Source: Aptenodytes patagonicus (Eukaryota; Chordata; Aves; Sphenisciformes; Spheniscidae). From it: 64,000 nt of DNA. Made by a program: the position numbers and the translations under genes. Shown piece by piece: positions 14,601-29,200 of the stretch (position 1 is the first letter of the stretch; every line of letters starts with the position of its first letter). The notes beneath the pieces are model-generated. The model worked only from the letters and a program-made list of their open reading frames with translations. It ran no database searches and was not told the DNA's origin. The DNA lies in the NCBI RefSeq assembly GCF_965638725.1, contig NC_134950.1:137383636-137447635 (forward strand), read 5' to 3'.

Positions 14601-15327
14601 TCCAATCCTACTTTCCACTATAGACTCCTGCCAGGAATCTTTCTTCTCTAAAAATGTTAGTTTCAGAATCCAAAAATAAATGCTGTATATTAAGCCCTTG
14701 TTCTGTTTCCAGTCCTATACAAATGCTCTTCACACACTTCATGATCAAGATATTCCTCTGGTCCCTTGAAAAGCTAGTCTGCGCTTTGTGGATCACTGGA
14801 TCACTATTTGGACTTGCGCCTATTCGCACAAGTACCCTTTCAGATCTGAAGTAATCTTGTTCCCCATTAAGCAGAGAGGAGGAGCAGCAGTCCCAGTCAG
14901 ACAGTGAGAGCTGCAGAGCTATGTGCCCTTTGACTGCATCCAATGCTTGAGGTACACTGCATTGGCCAGTGGTGAAAGTGGACAAAGATGTCAGATTGAC
15001 AACTTTATTTCTGCTAGTAAATTTGCACCTGAGGGCTTACCCTTAATTGCATGGAGCATTTCTGCATGCATAGCAGGGGAGATAATAATAAGCCTGTGCT
15101 AGAAAACAGGTGCATTTGTATGAACAGGAAACCCCTTTGAGAACTCTCTCCCTCCATGCTCAAAACAGATCATGCTCAAAAACAGACCCAAAAGATAATA
15201 AGAGCTTAAGCCATGCTGTGGTTCTCTACATAGAACACAATTATCAAACCAGTAAATAAAGAAAACTTTTTCCAAAGCAATACTAATTTCTCTTTGATTG
15301 TGATTCTTAATAGAAAAAAGGTAACCT

Positions 15328-15894
15328 GTATGTGTACTGGCCAAGATGGAGTTAATTTTCTTCATAGCAGCCCACATGGTGCTGTGTTTTGGATTTGTGG
15401 CTAAAATGGTGTTTATAACACAGCAATATTTTGGCTACTGCTGAACAGTGCTTGCGCAGCATCATGGCTGTTTCTTTTTATCGCTCTACACTCCTTCCCT
15501 CCCTCTCCCCAAGAAAGTAGGCTGGGGTGGGCAAGAAGCTGAGAGGTGACATAGCAAGGACAGCTTACCCAAATTGGTCAAAGGGTTAATCTATACAATA
15601 TAGCACCATGAACAGCAATAAAACTGAGGTACAGGAAGAAAGGAGGCAGTTGCCTTCCAAAATGGCCATTGCTCATGGCTGGGCATCAGTCTGACTGTGG
15701 AAGGTGGTGAGTAATTGCTTTTGCAGACCTCTTTTTTTTTTCCCCTCTTTCCTTCACTTACTGAACATTCTCTACCTTGATCCACAAGTTTTCTTGCTTT
15801 TGGTTTTCCTATTCTCACCCCTGTCCTGCTGGAGGAGGGAGGATGGAGTGAGCGGGTGCTTGGCTGATGGCTGGGACCAACCCACCACAGTATG
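15328..15894 (+). mobile_element. Solo LTR of an endogenous retrovirus, with 5-bp target duplication
   Basis: The element spans 15333-15889. It starts TGTACTGG and ends CCACCACA, giving the TG...CA termini of an LTR. It is flanked on both sides by the identical 5 bases GTATG (15328-15332 and 15890-15894), a direct integration signature. The opening (GGAGTTAATTTTCTTCATAG) and the closing part (GAGTGAGCGGGTGCTTGGC) match an LTR type I recognise from bird genomes, probably ERVL-like. A weak TATA-like CAATAAAACTG sits at 15616. No internal retroviral genes flank it, so it is a solo LTR left by recombination between two LTRs. It is non-coding. Family naming is from memory; the termini and duplication are seen. 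Confidence 0.88.
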
Positions 15895-18800
15895 GTAAGG
15901 GGAGGCTGATAATGTGATCATCTGAGCATGAAATAATGACTCCTTATATTAGTAAATTTAAACTATTGTCATTTCAGATTTACCCTGGTAGACCTACACT
16001 GTGGCTTACCTGTATTTCATAAACCTCTTAATAAATGCATGGGTAGCCTGTCTCTGGCATTAGCATCTTTTGCAAAACATATATCCTAGCATGAATATTT
16101 CTATCAAAAGTTATCTGGCAGTTGGATAATTCTTGCAGTTCAGGAGACTAAGCTATGAAGAGCATAAAGTATAATTGGTTTTCATAGTAAAACTTGGTAT
16201 AGATTCTTACTCAGTGGATCTGTTTTTCATATGTATTTAATTATATATGCTTATTTCAGGGCTGCAGATAAAGTTCTACTGGATTAACCTCCAGGGCTAT
16301 GCAAAAAACAAACGTGTGGGTATTATATATGCAAATAGCTCAGGATCTCAGCTGGAAGAATTTAGAATTAGACTCATTCCACAATGTTTCAATGACATTC
16401 ATTCCTACTGACAGTGAAACTGAGAAAGAGAAACTGGTGGATAGCAACCACAAGGATCAAAAATATTATTAATGCTTTATTCTTTTTCATTTCAGCATTC
16501 AGTGCTTTATCACTAAGCCTTCCTCTTTTCTTCCTTCCTCACTCCCCTTAGGCTACTTGATAAACAAAGATGAGGAATTTTAATTGCATCTACCTTGTCT
16601 TATTATTCCAGTCAAAGCATGCTTTCTGTTAAGTCATTAATACAATAGATATATGATTGGTTTCATACCTCACATTAGGGGAAAATCATAATAAACTAAG
16701 AATGATTTTGTAACAAACTCTACAGAATGAGTTATTAGTACATTAATGACTCAACCTTGACATTTAACATTATTACTTGTTAAAGAATGAATGCTTCTGG
16801 ATAGGTTTTCTAATTTCTCAGGAATAGATGGCCGGGCTATGTTATAATTTCACACTGAATCTTATGAAATTGTTCAGCAATTGTGTTCATAGGATTGCAG
16901 ATCTGGACTCACTTTTTGAATGGTAGTGAATGCTCCATAAAATTTGCAAAATTGCCAACCTTGTAATTATGAACCTTTCAGCGCAGAAACAAAACAAAAG
17001 GTAGCATTTACAGATAACCTCCCTGTATCACTGAAAGGTGCAGGAGGAGTTCCCGTTCTAAAAGCTTTTATTTTATCTTTAAATTCAACTAATCCTTTAA
17101 ATTATGCCTCCAGGAAAGGAAGTTTGCAAACTGTCAAAGACAGAATAACATCATCACAGATACAATAAGACATAATCAGGTAGTGAGAGGACAGTGCTGT
17201 TCCTGAAAATATTAATACTTGCTAATGAAGAGCCTGTTATGTGATTTCAAGCTTGGTGGAAGTAGTGTAAAATTAGTTTGCCCTCATATTGAAAGGACTG
17301 CAATCATGAAAGCATTATAGGTGTATCTTTTGTCAAGGTAAAACAACATACCCTTCCCTGAGTTTTGTTTGGGTGGAAGATATTCCTGTGCTATGACATT
17401 GCTATCAATGTCTCAACTAAGCACCAGCTGCAGTTTTAAGCACGCAGCTCTACATTTAAACATGCAGTCAGCATTGAGATATGCTTTCATGGCTCAGTCT
17501 TTCCACCTGAATAGTTAGACTACGTAGATGAGCTTTTGTACAAACTAGAAATTGATGTCCTCATTGCTATAAAAGACTTCTCTAATACATAACAAAGCAC
17601 CAACACGCTTCGATTTGAAATGCTGGTTAAGGAAGGGCCAATTCCGCTCAAACACAGATTACCAGCAGGTTAAATGAAATAAAGTGTGACAACCACATAC
17701 AATATCTTGGTTTGGTCCTGGGTCACTGCCCAAGATACCTACCACACCTGATGTCAGTAAAATGAAAGCTAGGAACAACATAGTTCAAAATGAAGCTGAA
17801 GCAGGTGCTCTCCCTTTGTAGGTAGTAGCTACCATGACCCTTATCTTCTGAACAGCTCTGTACAGCACATGAACATGGGCGGGTAACATGTATACAGAAT
17901 GTATCAACACCCATTTGGCCAGGGGTACAAAAATAGTTTCAGGAACACTGAAGCTAGCACTAAATGTCTGGCTTCCAGTCTTCACATATCACATTATTAT
18001 CTCTGCTTAGAAAAGCTGCGATGTTGTGAAAATACAAGCACGTGGTAATTTTTTGCATGCATCAAGACTTCCAAAATCTATAGAGAGGCCAACTCTGAGG
18101 CAATACTTTGAACTGTTTAGGGAAAGCTTGCTAGCCTGAAGAGAAAACTTCATCATAGACCTGATAAAATAAACCCTGAAAGATTAAGTCACTGTGGTTT
18201 ATGAATTGCCCTAAATTGCATCAAACCATGACACAGACATTGCAGTCACCTACTGTGCAAATGGAAAATGAAAGACAAGTTCAAGACAACACTGATACAA
18301 AAGACTGTGTAAGTAAACCAAAGCTCCTAAAACCAGCTGTGCTTAATTCTATCAAACTGTAAACTGCAAAACCGCTTGCTTGCCATATTTCTCTTAATAA
18401 GCATATGCTTTCATTTTAATTTTTCTTCTACTGTTAGCTCATGTATTAAATGAGGATTAGGAAGAAAATGACAATGTTTCATAGCACTAGTGACTGTTTG
18501 CTCTCCTCTAGTTCATCTATTCATGCCTGCATATAAAAGAGAGCAAAACAACAGACAAGTAGGTCTTATTACAAGACCAGAAGAAGTACTTAATTGATAT
18601 CTCTTCAAGTGTTTGTAAAAAGCACTTACAGCATGGTAACTTGATGACTATCTCTTATAAATAGCAAGTTAATTCTGTGTTTACAGAAGTAAAAGACATC
18701 CTTTGAAAGGCTGACTTTGAACTCAGATCCAGAGAAAGCAAGTAACCTGTGAGATGCTGTAGGCCTGTTGGTCCTAAGACACCTGCTCTCTAATCTTTTA

Positions 18801-21800
18801 TTTCTGACCTTATCCTGTGTAGAAATCATGATCCATGCCAGGTTGTCTTCTTTTGTAAGTTGCATGCACAGGAACCGGAACACTACCAGCATCTTGTCAG
18901 TTTAAAATTTGAAATAGAGTTTACAGAAGAGAGTAGAAAAGTGTAGCCAAAGTTGTGACATGCAGATCATCACACAGGTTCAAAGTGACTGACCGTGAAT
19001 TTTTCTGATATTTTGGCATAAATGAGTGAATTTTTCTGGGGCATTTTGCTGCAAGTGCATACATTTCTTGGAGCAGAACCCAGTTCCAGTTGCTCTCAGA
19101 AATCTGTATCACCTGCTTTCAGCCAATTTACTTATATTTCCCTCTTTTTCTGAGGCAGGTCCATGGGCCTCACGAATTACATGGAGAAGTAACCTCTGCT
19201 GTTGCACTTACAGAATGCTAGCAAATAGTTCTAGGAAAGGTTTGTTTTGACATGTGGAAAGAGCTCTTCATTATGTATTCATCATTAATCATCTTCTCTC
19301 TTTGTGTGAAATTTCCTGCTAAGCTCAAAGCAAGTATACATTCAAAACACGTCTGTTGCATTGACTTAATTTTTCTGTCTTCTGTAGTAAAGTTCAAGTG
19401 CCCAAGATATGTAGGTTGCTTTTAAATTTTAACAAATGCTTTTTATATGTTTCTTTTTTTCCCCAGCTTTACAGACTTTTGTCACTTTTCTGATACAACT
19501 GGCAAATTGAAGAAATCATGACGTTCCTATTTTTTTTTAGAAATAAGTCAAACCACTCATGAAAGCTGTGAGGCAAAAATACACTTAAATTTAAATCCTG
19601 GCTTCACAAGTGCAACTAGTAAAATTGATACAAACCCCAAACCACAGGTATTCAAAGACTTCATTGGTATTGCATGTCTCATGGTTGTCAATTTTTTTTT
19701 CTTTTTTTCTGGACCATAGCATTGTAGATGGTTTAATTCACAGTGATAGTGTTCCTGTCAGAGCTGTAACCAGTTTGCAAATGCTTATAGTTATGCTGGG
19801 CTCATTGTGATGAAATGTCAAACAAATCTCAACGATAGTTCTCACAATGGAGAAACGTCTCTCACCCAAGCTTTTAGGCAAATATTCTTTCAGTCTTTCC
19901 TGAATCTTCATCGCTTAAAAGCCTATGTGATTTTGAAGCTTGCTCTGCAATGTGTCAGTTTGTTTTAAAAAGTTTATTCTTTGAGTTCTGCATTGGGTGA
20001 AAATTTGCTTGCATCTGTGGAAATGTAAAACCAAAGTAACCAACCTTTTTTTCACAGCTTTCACTGAACTTAATTGGAAAATGCTGTCATTTGCTTAATT
20101 GGAAATGGTAATGTAAAATTTACAAAGGCAATCCAAAGGAATTAAGCACAAAATCACCACATTAAAATGCTAGCTTGTAGGTGTATTGTTAGCTGCCCTG
20201 CTACCATGGAAATTAATGTAGAAGTCCTAAAATCAAAGAGAGCTAACTTTCTACCTTATATAATTCAGTATTTAAATAAACTCTGTTGGCCAATATCAAT
20301 TATCGCATAAGCTATTTTAGACGAAAATAGAGGGAAAACTTGAATTGCACGGCACAGATTTTGCAGGCCAACATTTAGCTCTGTGTTGGTCCCTAAATAT
20401 CATACCACAAACAGCTTGTTTAAAATTTAGAATATCTTTCATTGTCTTCTCTCCTTTTCTCCTTTCATATCCTCTCCATCACTCAGCACAGTGATACACG
20501 TTTAGCTTTTCTGTGCCTCTGTCTTGAAAGAAATTCTTTTTCATCACATGGCTCTCACATGACTCTTTTTCCAGACTTAAATTTGCAAATTGCTTCACCA
20601 GACCTCAAAGTCCCCTCAACTAGGTTGAATCAAGCATTTATGAGAAAAATGAAATACAAAAGGGAAAAGGACCTTCAAAACTTTCAATATCAGATGCCAG
20701 CTTGTGCTGCTTCAGAAGTGTTTCTTCTGAATGGCTAACAGGGATTCTGGCAGAACTGCAGATTAACTTTTGATGCGTGATGTCTTTTTTTTTTTTTTTT
20801 TTGTTTTTCAACTTCTGCTTTCATATAATTTTCATGAAATGGTTGATAGAACTCCTTGAAAGCTAGTTCTTTTGCCATTTCTCTGAAATCCTAGCCATAT
20901 GTCTCAGTAACTAGTAGTATTTCAATCACAACATCAGACTAATATTAAACCCCATCCTGCATAATTCATATTGTCCTAGGTACACAAAGCAAAAGGTTTT
21001 CAGGGCAATAATACCAAATTCCACTGGAGTTCATTAGTGAGCCATTAATGTAAATGCTTACACAGAGTAACAGAAGAAAAATCTGCTCCTCATTGAACAG
21101 AAAGACTAACAGCATCTTAGATAGGAGAGCCAAGTATGCAATTATTTACCACCCCAGTATGTATATTTGTGAAGAAAATAACAATATAAAATTGCTCTTT
21201 TTGTGCTATGCTGAAGGCCTGGATTACTCACAAATCCTTGCTTAGCAGAAGGTCTTCCGTAGAGGCCCGTATCTGTTGGCTGCAGACAGCACGCTGGCTG
21301 CCTCCAAAATTCTGCTAGTCTCAAATAAAAGCACTTAAAGAAACTGTACACTTGGGTGTTAAATAAGCAGAGACAGGCAAATATGTCAGGATGAAGGTAT
21401 TAGATGAACAGAAGAAAAATGAGCACATCTACATGGCATCGTATACCAAACAACAGAAGTTTTTGGCAATTGTCTAACTACAACGCTAGCCAGACCCAAA
21501 AGCACAATAGCAAGAGGATATTAGCTGTAGACTATAATTTCATGCAGAAGCTCAGTAATTTTCCAGAAACCTTCCACAAGTCAGAAGCCGGATTAAATAT
21601 TTATTTACATCATTACAGGAGAGTTGCATTTATTTCAAGGATACTTTTTTTGGTGTAAGAAAGAATGAAATCTGGACAAAGCTGAAGACTACTTTCCTTT
21701 AATGGTGCAAAGCACTGAGAAATCAAATATTTCCAATGGTAGTCTGAAAATAAAAGTTCCCCATAAGTCCAAAACAACTAATGAGAGGATACTGTAGTTA

Positions 21801-22990
21801 GACAATGAGGAGTCTGGAGTAAGGGAACCAGATTACTGTAATCCACATGGCTGATTCTACTGCAGTTCTAAAAGATATAGTGACATTTAAGATATTTAAG
21901 AAGAAATATAATGAATTAGTCTACCTAAAGGTCTGGTTACCCATAAATACTCCTCTCTATAGCTATTTGTCCCCATGAAGAGGGATTGTCAAATGGAACT
22001 TGTGATGACAGAGGACAGCAGATGTTAATTTAATAACATTTTATATTTACTGTGCATAGGAAACACACATTTACTGGCAATTCAGTGCAATTTTCTCAAG
22101 ATTTCTGTCCAAAAATCAAGGTATCATGATGGCAATTGTTCTTGTTTTTTGCAGGATTTTATTTCTAACTTTCCATAGTAAAGGTTGGGGACTGAGTTTT
22201 CATTCTGCTTTAGGAGTGGACAAGAAAGTAGGACTCAACTTTTGTCTTAAAATGATTCCCTGCTTTCCTGTGAAGAAGCCAAAATGATCAGGCTCTTTTG
22301 AACTGCTCTTCATATTGATTCAATTATCACCTCCTGGGCCATGTTGTGGGCTGAACAATGGAGCTACACAGCTTTGATTTTCACCAGCTCAGCTGGTTGA
22401 ATGTTTTCGGTGATCTCAGCACTGTGATGAACAAGTCCCCAAGTAAATTGAAGTGGTGTTCTAGCTCTCCTAGGAATGTTCTTCTGCCCAGAACTATTGC
22501 AGTATGTTGTGCAAAAGCTTTGTCCTTTCTTATGCCATCTGGGCATTCCCAAATGTTGACTAAACTGGCAGCTGCTTACATACAGTAGATGTAAAATCTT
22601 TCTATACCAATCTAGCAGGAAAAGGGAATTTAACTGGAACCAAGAATTTTACGGCTTTTATTTGTTTGTTCGTGCAAATATTGACTGGATGGTTCAGCTC
22701 AGGTCATGCTTTGGAAAAACAAACCAAACTTCCTGGGTTATATTCAGGCCACATTTGTACTTCAGATATTTTGAATTGTCCCTTGGACCAGATTATCCGA
22801 TCACTTTCCAACAAAACAGCCAATTTGGACCGGCCCTGTTGATATGAAGATTAGCCCAGAAAAGTTTTTTGTTTTCTTTCCCTTGGCTGGGTACAACTGG
22901 CTAAACTATATTTATACCTGATAAAGACGGGAAGCAGAAGGAAGCTCTAATACACTATGTTAGGGTATTAAGAAACCATTCTAAATTAGA
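15895..22990. other. Intergenic, no gene seen
   Basis: AT-rich non-coding sequence. Short open frames (at most 98 codons) lack recognisable domains. A poly(T) run lies at about 20786-20802. At 20069-20080 and 20094-20105 the 12-mer CTTAATTGGAAA occurs twice in direct orientation, inside a stretch rich in homeodomain-type TAAT cores (about 20.0-20.33 kb). That stretch could be a regulatory element, but nothing in one sequence alone proves it. Confidence 0.5.
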
Positions 22991-23014
22991 GCAGCCCTAA
23001 GGCTGCTATATATA

Positions 23015-23059
<45 letters not shown>

Positions 23060-23069
23060 CCCTAAGGTT
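22991..23069. repeat. (TA)20 microsatellite with mini-hairpin flanks
   Basis: An uninterrupted TA dinucleotide run occupies 23019-23058. The left flank contains GCAGCC-CTAA-GGCTGC (22991-23006) and the right flank AACC-CTAA-GGTT (23058-23069). Both are small perfect hairpins with the same CTAA loop. The whole block could extrude as a cruciform and is likely length-polymorphic. Confidence 0.9.
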
Positions 23070-25026
23070 ATGTTCAGGCCAGCTTTAAGCAGCAAACTAA
23101 ACTACATGCAATATAGCATATATACAGTTCACTTTCAGTGATCATTAATTTGTTTTACAAGTAGATTTAGGCTAAGGAGAGAATCTGACTCAGTGTACTG
23201 TACATTATAGGAGTCAACCATGGGATGAATTCTGCCGGGTAGCTGCAGCACTTCAAGCCCTTTATCTTTTGTGTCTTTAATGTCTGACTTCTATACTGAA
23301 TTGCTGCAATGTCAGTGGGTTGGCTTTTCTCACTCTGATAGATCTGATTTTGCACTCAAATACTCTGCCCTCATTTCATTACTTTTAAAAATGAGAAACT
23401 CTATTGCTTTTAATTTGTGGACAGTAATCAGCTTCTACACAGCCCCACCACACTATAAAAATCTGCTGAGGAATTGGCATCTGGGTCAAGTGTTAATGAA
23501 AACGTAGAATTAGCAGATGAGGACTCTGGCAGTAACCGTGCTGACCTGCCCCTCACCAACTTGTTCCTCTGATCCTTCCCTATCTTTTTATATACTTAGT
23601 AAACTCATTCGGCCACTTTTGCTGTGTTTTAACTCTCTCTTTCTCTACCCTCCACCCCTCTTTATTTATGTTATAGTTGGAACATCTGTTTTCATGTTTC
23701 CAGTCTTTTCAGATTGTATTCTGTGTCTTGAGTGTAATGGCAAACAGGTTACTGGCAAGAGGAAAACCCCCAAACCCTGGAACTTACACAGCTGTGCACT
23801 GCATTTAGGAAAGAATGACTTTGACATTGGCAGTTTAGGCTAACTGAAGCTTTATAAATGGTATGTGAATCTTTTACAATTGTAGCCTTAAATTTCCACT
23901 TTGAAATATTCATTGCAATGGATTACTCTCCTCCATATGAAATTCTCTGGAGTAGCCCTTCACGTTTTCAAGTTGTACTTAAATTATACTACTTTGAAAT
24001 TAGTAATACTTTTATTTCCCCGTGGTAACAATTTCTAGATATTCAATAACCTTAAGAGGAAATGATTATAGGAAAATTACATAAGCATATACCCTTGAGA
24101 GCTTAAAATGATTGGGATGATTAGAATGGAAAGAAAGTCTATATAAGAAACCTGAAAAGAATAGCCAATACTGATAAGGGTTTTCTACATAAGTTATTTT
24201 CATTTAATCTTATCCAGAGATTTTTTTAACAGTTAACGTAATTAAAAGACTAAGCCATTCATCATGAGTTTTGTGTTTATTTTTCTTCTGGTGATATATA
24301 TATATATATGTAAGTGATAATAAGACAAATAAAAGCAGCCTACTACTGTATTTGTCTTCATAGTTCCCTCATCTGTTCCATGACTTTCTGAGCTAGAAGA
24401 GCAATGAGCTTTGACTCTCCTGCCATGTGTACAAGTTAGCAATCATTGAACAACAGCTAAAAGTTCTGAAATCAGAAATCTTAAATGTGAATATTCTGAG
24501 GGACTTTAAGAAACCTTCCAACTACAGTGTTTACATTTGTGTCGCTTCTTTGCAAATGTTCTGATAAATGAATCTAGTTTCAGGAAAATTTACCAGAACA
24601 GTGACTTCTAAGGGAGAATTACAAAATATTTTTAAAAAGGGAAGTTTATCTTTCATAACTGTAAATATTGATGCCTGACTAAGATTAATATACTCATCCA
24701 GGAATGGGGCAGAATCATACCATGTGATGTATGTGCTGAATCATCTCAGATTCAACTATTCCATGGTAAATATTTGTATAATTATATAAAATACTGACTC
24801 AGGTCTGTTTAAAATATTAAGTGAATAGTTTCTAATGCAGTTTGAAGAACTCATGCAGTTTGCTTGAGCTTGTCAGTTTTATTACTAAGGTTTGCTTCCT
24901 GCATGGCAGAACTTTCCTTAGGAAAAAACACATTGGGATAGACCAGGGACCTTTGCGTTGATAAGCAAGAATCAAATGAGAAATATTTGCCTACTCATAT
25001 TCGCATGAATACACAGTGAATGCTGT
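23070..25026. other. Intergenic, no gene seen
   Basis: AT-rich non-coding DNA. One open frame of 108 codons (+ strand, 23517-23843) has no recognisable domain and no supporting context. A short TA run sits at about 24293-24309. Confidence 0.55.
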
Positions 25027-26245
25027 CCTAGAATCATAGGGCCATAGGGCAACACAAGTGGGAAGAGACTTCAGGAGGTCTCTTGCGCAACCTCCTGGTC
25101 AGAGCTGGGCCAGCTCAGAGATCAGATCATGTTGTACCAGGGCTTTGTCCACCCTGGTATTGAAAACTTCCAGGGGTATAGACAGCACAATCTCTCTAGG
25201 CACTCTGTTCCACTGCTCAGCTGTCTTCATGATCAATCTTTTTTTGTGTGTGTCACATCCAGTCTGAATAGCTCTCTGAAGTCTCTCATGCCCATTGCCT
25301 CTCAGCCTCCCACTATGCACAACTGTACACACAACTGTGAAGAACCCGACTCTGTCTTCCCAGTAACTTCTCCATAGGCCCCGTCAGGCTGCTGCCAGGC
25401 CCCCTGGAGCCATCTCTTCTCCAAGTTGTAGAAGGCCAGTTCTGTCAGCCTCTTCACAGGGCAAATGCTGCATCCCACAAGCATCTTAATGGCCCTCCAC
25501 TGAGCTCACTCCAATTTATCAACATCTTTCTTGTAGTGAGGATCCCAACACTGGATGCAGTATCTAGATGTGGTCTAATGAGTGCCAAGGGGAATAATCC
25601 CTTGCATCCATCCACCAACTCTGCTCCTGTTAATACAGGCCTGGATGCTGCTGACCTTCTTTGCTCCCAAGGGAACGCTCCTGGCTCATGTTCACTGTCT
25701 ACTAATATCCCCAGAGTTGCTCTGCAGCCTGGCAGTCCCTAGCCAGGATTGGTGCAAGGGGTTAGTCCAACCCAGTGCAGGACTTCGGCATTTGTCCTTT
25801 TTGAATTTCATTATATTCATGTCGGCCCATTCCTCGTCCCTCTAGATGGCAGTCCTGCCCTCCGGCATGTCAGCTGCACCCCCCAACTTGGTCTCATCTG
25901 CAGACTTGATGAGCAAGCAGCATTCTGTCACCTTCTCCAGGTCACTAATAAGGATGTTAAACAGGACTAGTCCCAGTACAGATGGCTGCAATACTGCACT
26001 TGTTACCAGCCTCCAGGTAGTGTATGGCTTATTAACCACTGCTCTTCGAGCCCAGCTGTCCAACCAGTTTTTCATCCATTTAGTTTTCACTCATCTGTAC
26101 TGTAGTGTCCCAGCTTGGATACAAGAATATTGTATCCAAGAGACAACATTCTTGCATTGAGAGACAGTGTCAAAAGCCTTGCTAAAGTTGAGGTAGGAGG
26201 CATCCACTGCTCTTCCTTCATCCACAAATCCAGTCATATCTACTC
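25027..26245 (-). mobile_element. CR1 LINE, 5'-truncated, decayed (antisense)
   Basis: Read on the minus strand, this encodes the reverse-transcriptase and C-terminal parts of the CR1 ORF2 protein in broken frames. Near 26160-26240 is the motif read as FSKAFDTV. At 25842-26090 is a stretch containing SVLGLVLFNIL and then SADETKLGGAAD, where the usual catalytic FADD box is altered to SADE. Near 25140-25330 is a C-terminal segment with WNRVPREIV. The 3' UTR end is at the low coordinate, with ATTCTA-type terminal words around 25027-25045. Stops and frame shifts separate the pieces, and the 5' part of the element is missing, so it cannot be active. CR1 elements normally lack poly(A) tails and clear target duplications, and I see none. 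Confidence 0.93.
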
Positions 26246-29200
26246 AAAGATGAACATTTTACTTCAGTTCTGTAACATGTCTTAATAAAGACTGGAGCAG
26301 AATCAACCTTACACACTTAAATTAGAAATAAATCTGTTGAAATGTCATTGGGCATCAGTGATAAATAAAAATGCAGGTGCTTATTTGGTGTAAATTGATA
26401 CTTGTGCCAGCTGAAGCATGAGTTCAAAATATTCAGCATTCCATTGTTAGCTATAGACGTTAATAGGATATTGGTTGCATCTTCCTCTCGTTCTCTATTA
26501 GTCTGTTTCAATTAGATACATACAGGTTTAACATATGTGCATATTTAGTTCTTAAGCTCTCATTGAATTAGACATTGTGTTATATTAATCTCTGCTGTAA
26601 CTGAATTGAGATAAATATCACAGTGTTATGATTTCATAGACAATAATGGAGTTATATTAACTGTGAATTTGATGCATGTTTTTCCCTCACTTCATTTTAC
26701 TATGTTACATATAATTCCTCGTCAATATTTTTTTGTGTGCCACATATAAAAGACTTACTGTGCACAAATATATGTATGTGCACATAAATAGGAGGAGCAC
26801 CTCTCCAGAGTCAAGCTATATTATAAAACTCCATCTGGAGTTCAGCCTTGTCTCAGATGAAGCTACTACGTATACAAGACTGCACAAAAATGTATGTGAT
26901 GGTTTTGGGTTGTGACCTTTGGAGAGATTATATCAGCAATGCTTTCTGAAGTGCGCTCTACTGTAGTTCAGGACTGATGCATTTAAATATTATTTTATTA
27001 GATAGTATTTTATTGCGAGAATTGTTCTCCTGTTGAGGTGTTCATCAGTAAATTTTGCTACCAGGAATTTTTCTGCTAGAGACTGCAACCTCCTTTTCTC
27101 CCACTCTCTTAAAATTAGGAGCCTTCCATTGTTTTATTTTTCTTCCCCAAAGTATAAAATCCTGTGTTTTGTAGCTTTGTGGCCAGATTTGCTGAGCTGG
27201 AGGACATCCTTGGTGATCAAAGTAATGCTGCGAGTTTTTCACTTTAACAATTATTTTGTAGTCTTGGAAAGCATAGCACAGCTCATACTGTACACCCAGT
27301 ATCCCTCACCCAGGTTACCTATTGGTTCTTTTGTGGTACCAAACAAAATAAAAATGAAGACGATGTTGACTGCTCTAGGCTGAACATTTATTTTCCTTTA
27401 TTCATCTTGAAATGGAGAAATTTCTTGTTTTTTTCTTCTTAGATATATTCCTCCTTCTCTTTGGGAGATTATGCTACTAACAAATATTTTCTTCCCACTT
27501 TTTAAACATGATTAGGACATGGACATTAGGACATGTCCTCAAGACAAGGACTTTAAAAACTGAGGCTGGTGTGTTGCACGACATGGTCAGTATGGCCTTG
27601 TCCACACCATATACAGAATCTTCCTAGCCAGGATGTGTTTGAGAGAGAGGAGTTGAGGGAAGTCCCATCAGTCACCATTTCATTCTCTCTTCATCAGCAA
27701 CAAGATGTACTGACTTTAAAAGATCATTCAGAATCCATCCTTTTGCAAGTCTGTTGTGGTGGGTGGAATTGCTCGTCTGGATTGATGTGGCAGGATACTA
27801 GGAAAGCAAGTTCAAATATTTTCTTAAGGATTGGATTTTAGGAGGAATTTAATATTAATTTTGGGGAGCTAATGTGACTATTAGGGTTATTCTTTCTGTA
27901 TAGACAGTGATTAATTTGCCGTGCTACTTGGGCTCATAATAGATAACCATTATTTTGGCCTCCAATTTATTATGACCTCAGTGAGGATTTGTGGCAGACC
28001 TCACAGTAGATTCTCATTGTGTTTTGCTTAAGCCACAACTCTGCTTTACGTAGTCACTCTCAGGATAACTATAAGTACCCTGATGACCCATAGAGAGAGA
28101 AGGAGCTAGTGGGGAGGTTCTAACGAAGTAGCTTTATTTCTCCAGCATTCAAGAGAGCTATTTGCTTCAGAATAAGCAAAGGCTTACAGAATACATTTTG
28201 TTAGCTTGCTGTGAACCATCACAGAGAACTGATTGTTTCTCAGGCCAGCCTACAATAACCAATCCCTCTGGCTTGCTCCAGTACTATCTAGAAAGATTTC
28301 TTCCTCAGGCAAGATGACTTCCCAATGTGATTTACAGCCCAATCTGGCTATCCAGACAGATATTTGGTCTCCCGAGTAATACAGAAGAAAACCTGTCTCC
28401 TTTATTCAACCTAACCTCTTTTTTGCAGAGGGAACTTTTGTAGGAGTACTATTAGACTGTCTAAAACTTTTTATGGCTTCCTCAGCTGGGGATGCCAAAA
28501 CACTCAGCATTGATCAAACAGTCCTCCCACCAAGGCCAACGGGATCACAGTGAGCCTCTGAAAGAAGACCTCCTGAAAAATCACACATGCTGTTAGCTGT
28601 CTGAGTGCTCTGGGCTATAAGAGCAGGTACTGTAGACAGCTATCAATGTTTATTATTTACATTCTGATAGCATCCAAAACGTGTCCTGCTGTGTCCACAC
28701 CCCCATAAAGTCAGGGAAGAAGGATTTCTTTCTCATTTTGGCATTGTCTTAGTACCATTAGAATTTCACACTGAGTCCTTGACTCAAAGCATTTACTTAT
28801 GCTACAATAGTAGAAGATTTGCCTGTGGTCAGTATGTAAAAATAGCCTATCTTGTGTTGACATTTTGTATTGTGAATTTCACTTGTCTAATTTTTTTTTT
28901 TTTAATAATTATTTTACACTCTGACAACGTTGTTAAAGCTCTGTTGTTTGTAAGTTGTAATGAATGAAGAACTGGAAGTTTAGCAATAAACCTCCATTAT
29001 CATTAGGATGTAGAGAAACCATCTACCCCCACAGTCACATAGGACTAATACTGTCAATGTTTTTCTTCTTGCATTAAAGTTAACAGAAGAAAGGTCTACA
29101 AAATTATGTGGCCAGACAAACAAAGAAGTGATTTGCTGTGTTTGTTCATGCTGATTTCATTAATTTTTAATGTGCATTTTGTAGAAAATATTCCATGAAC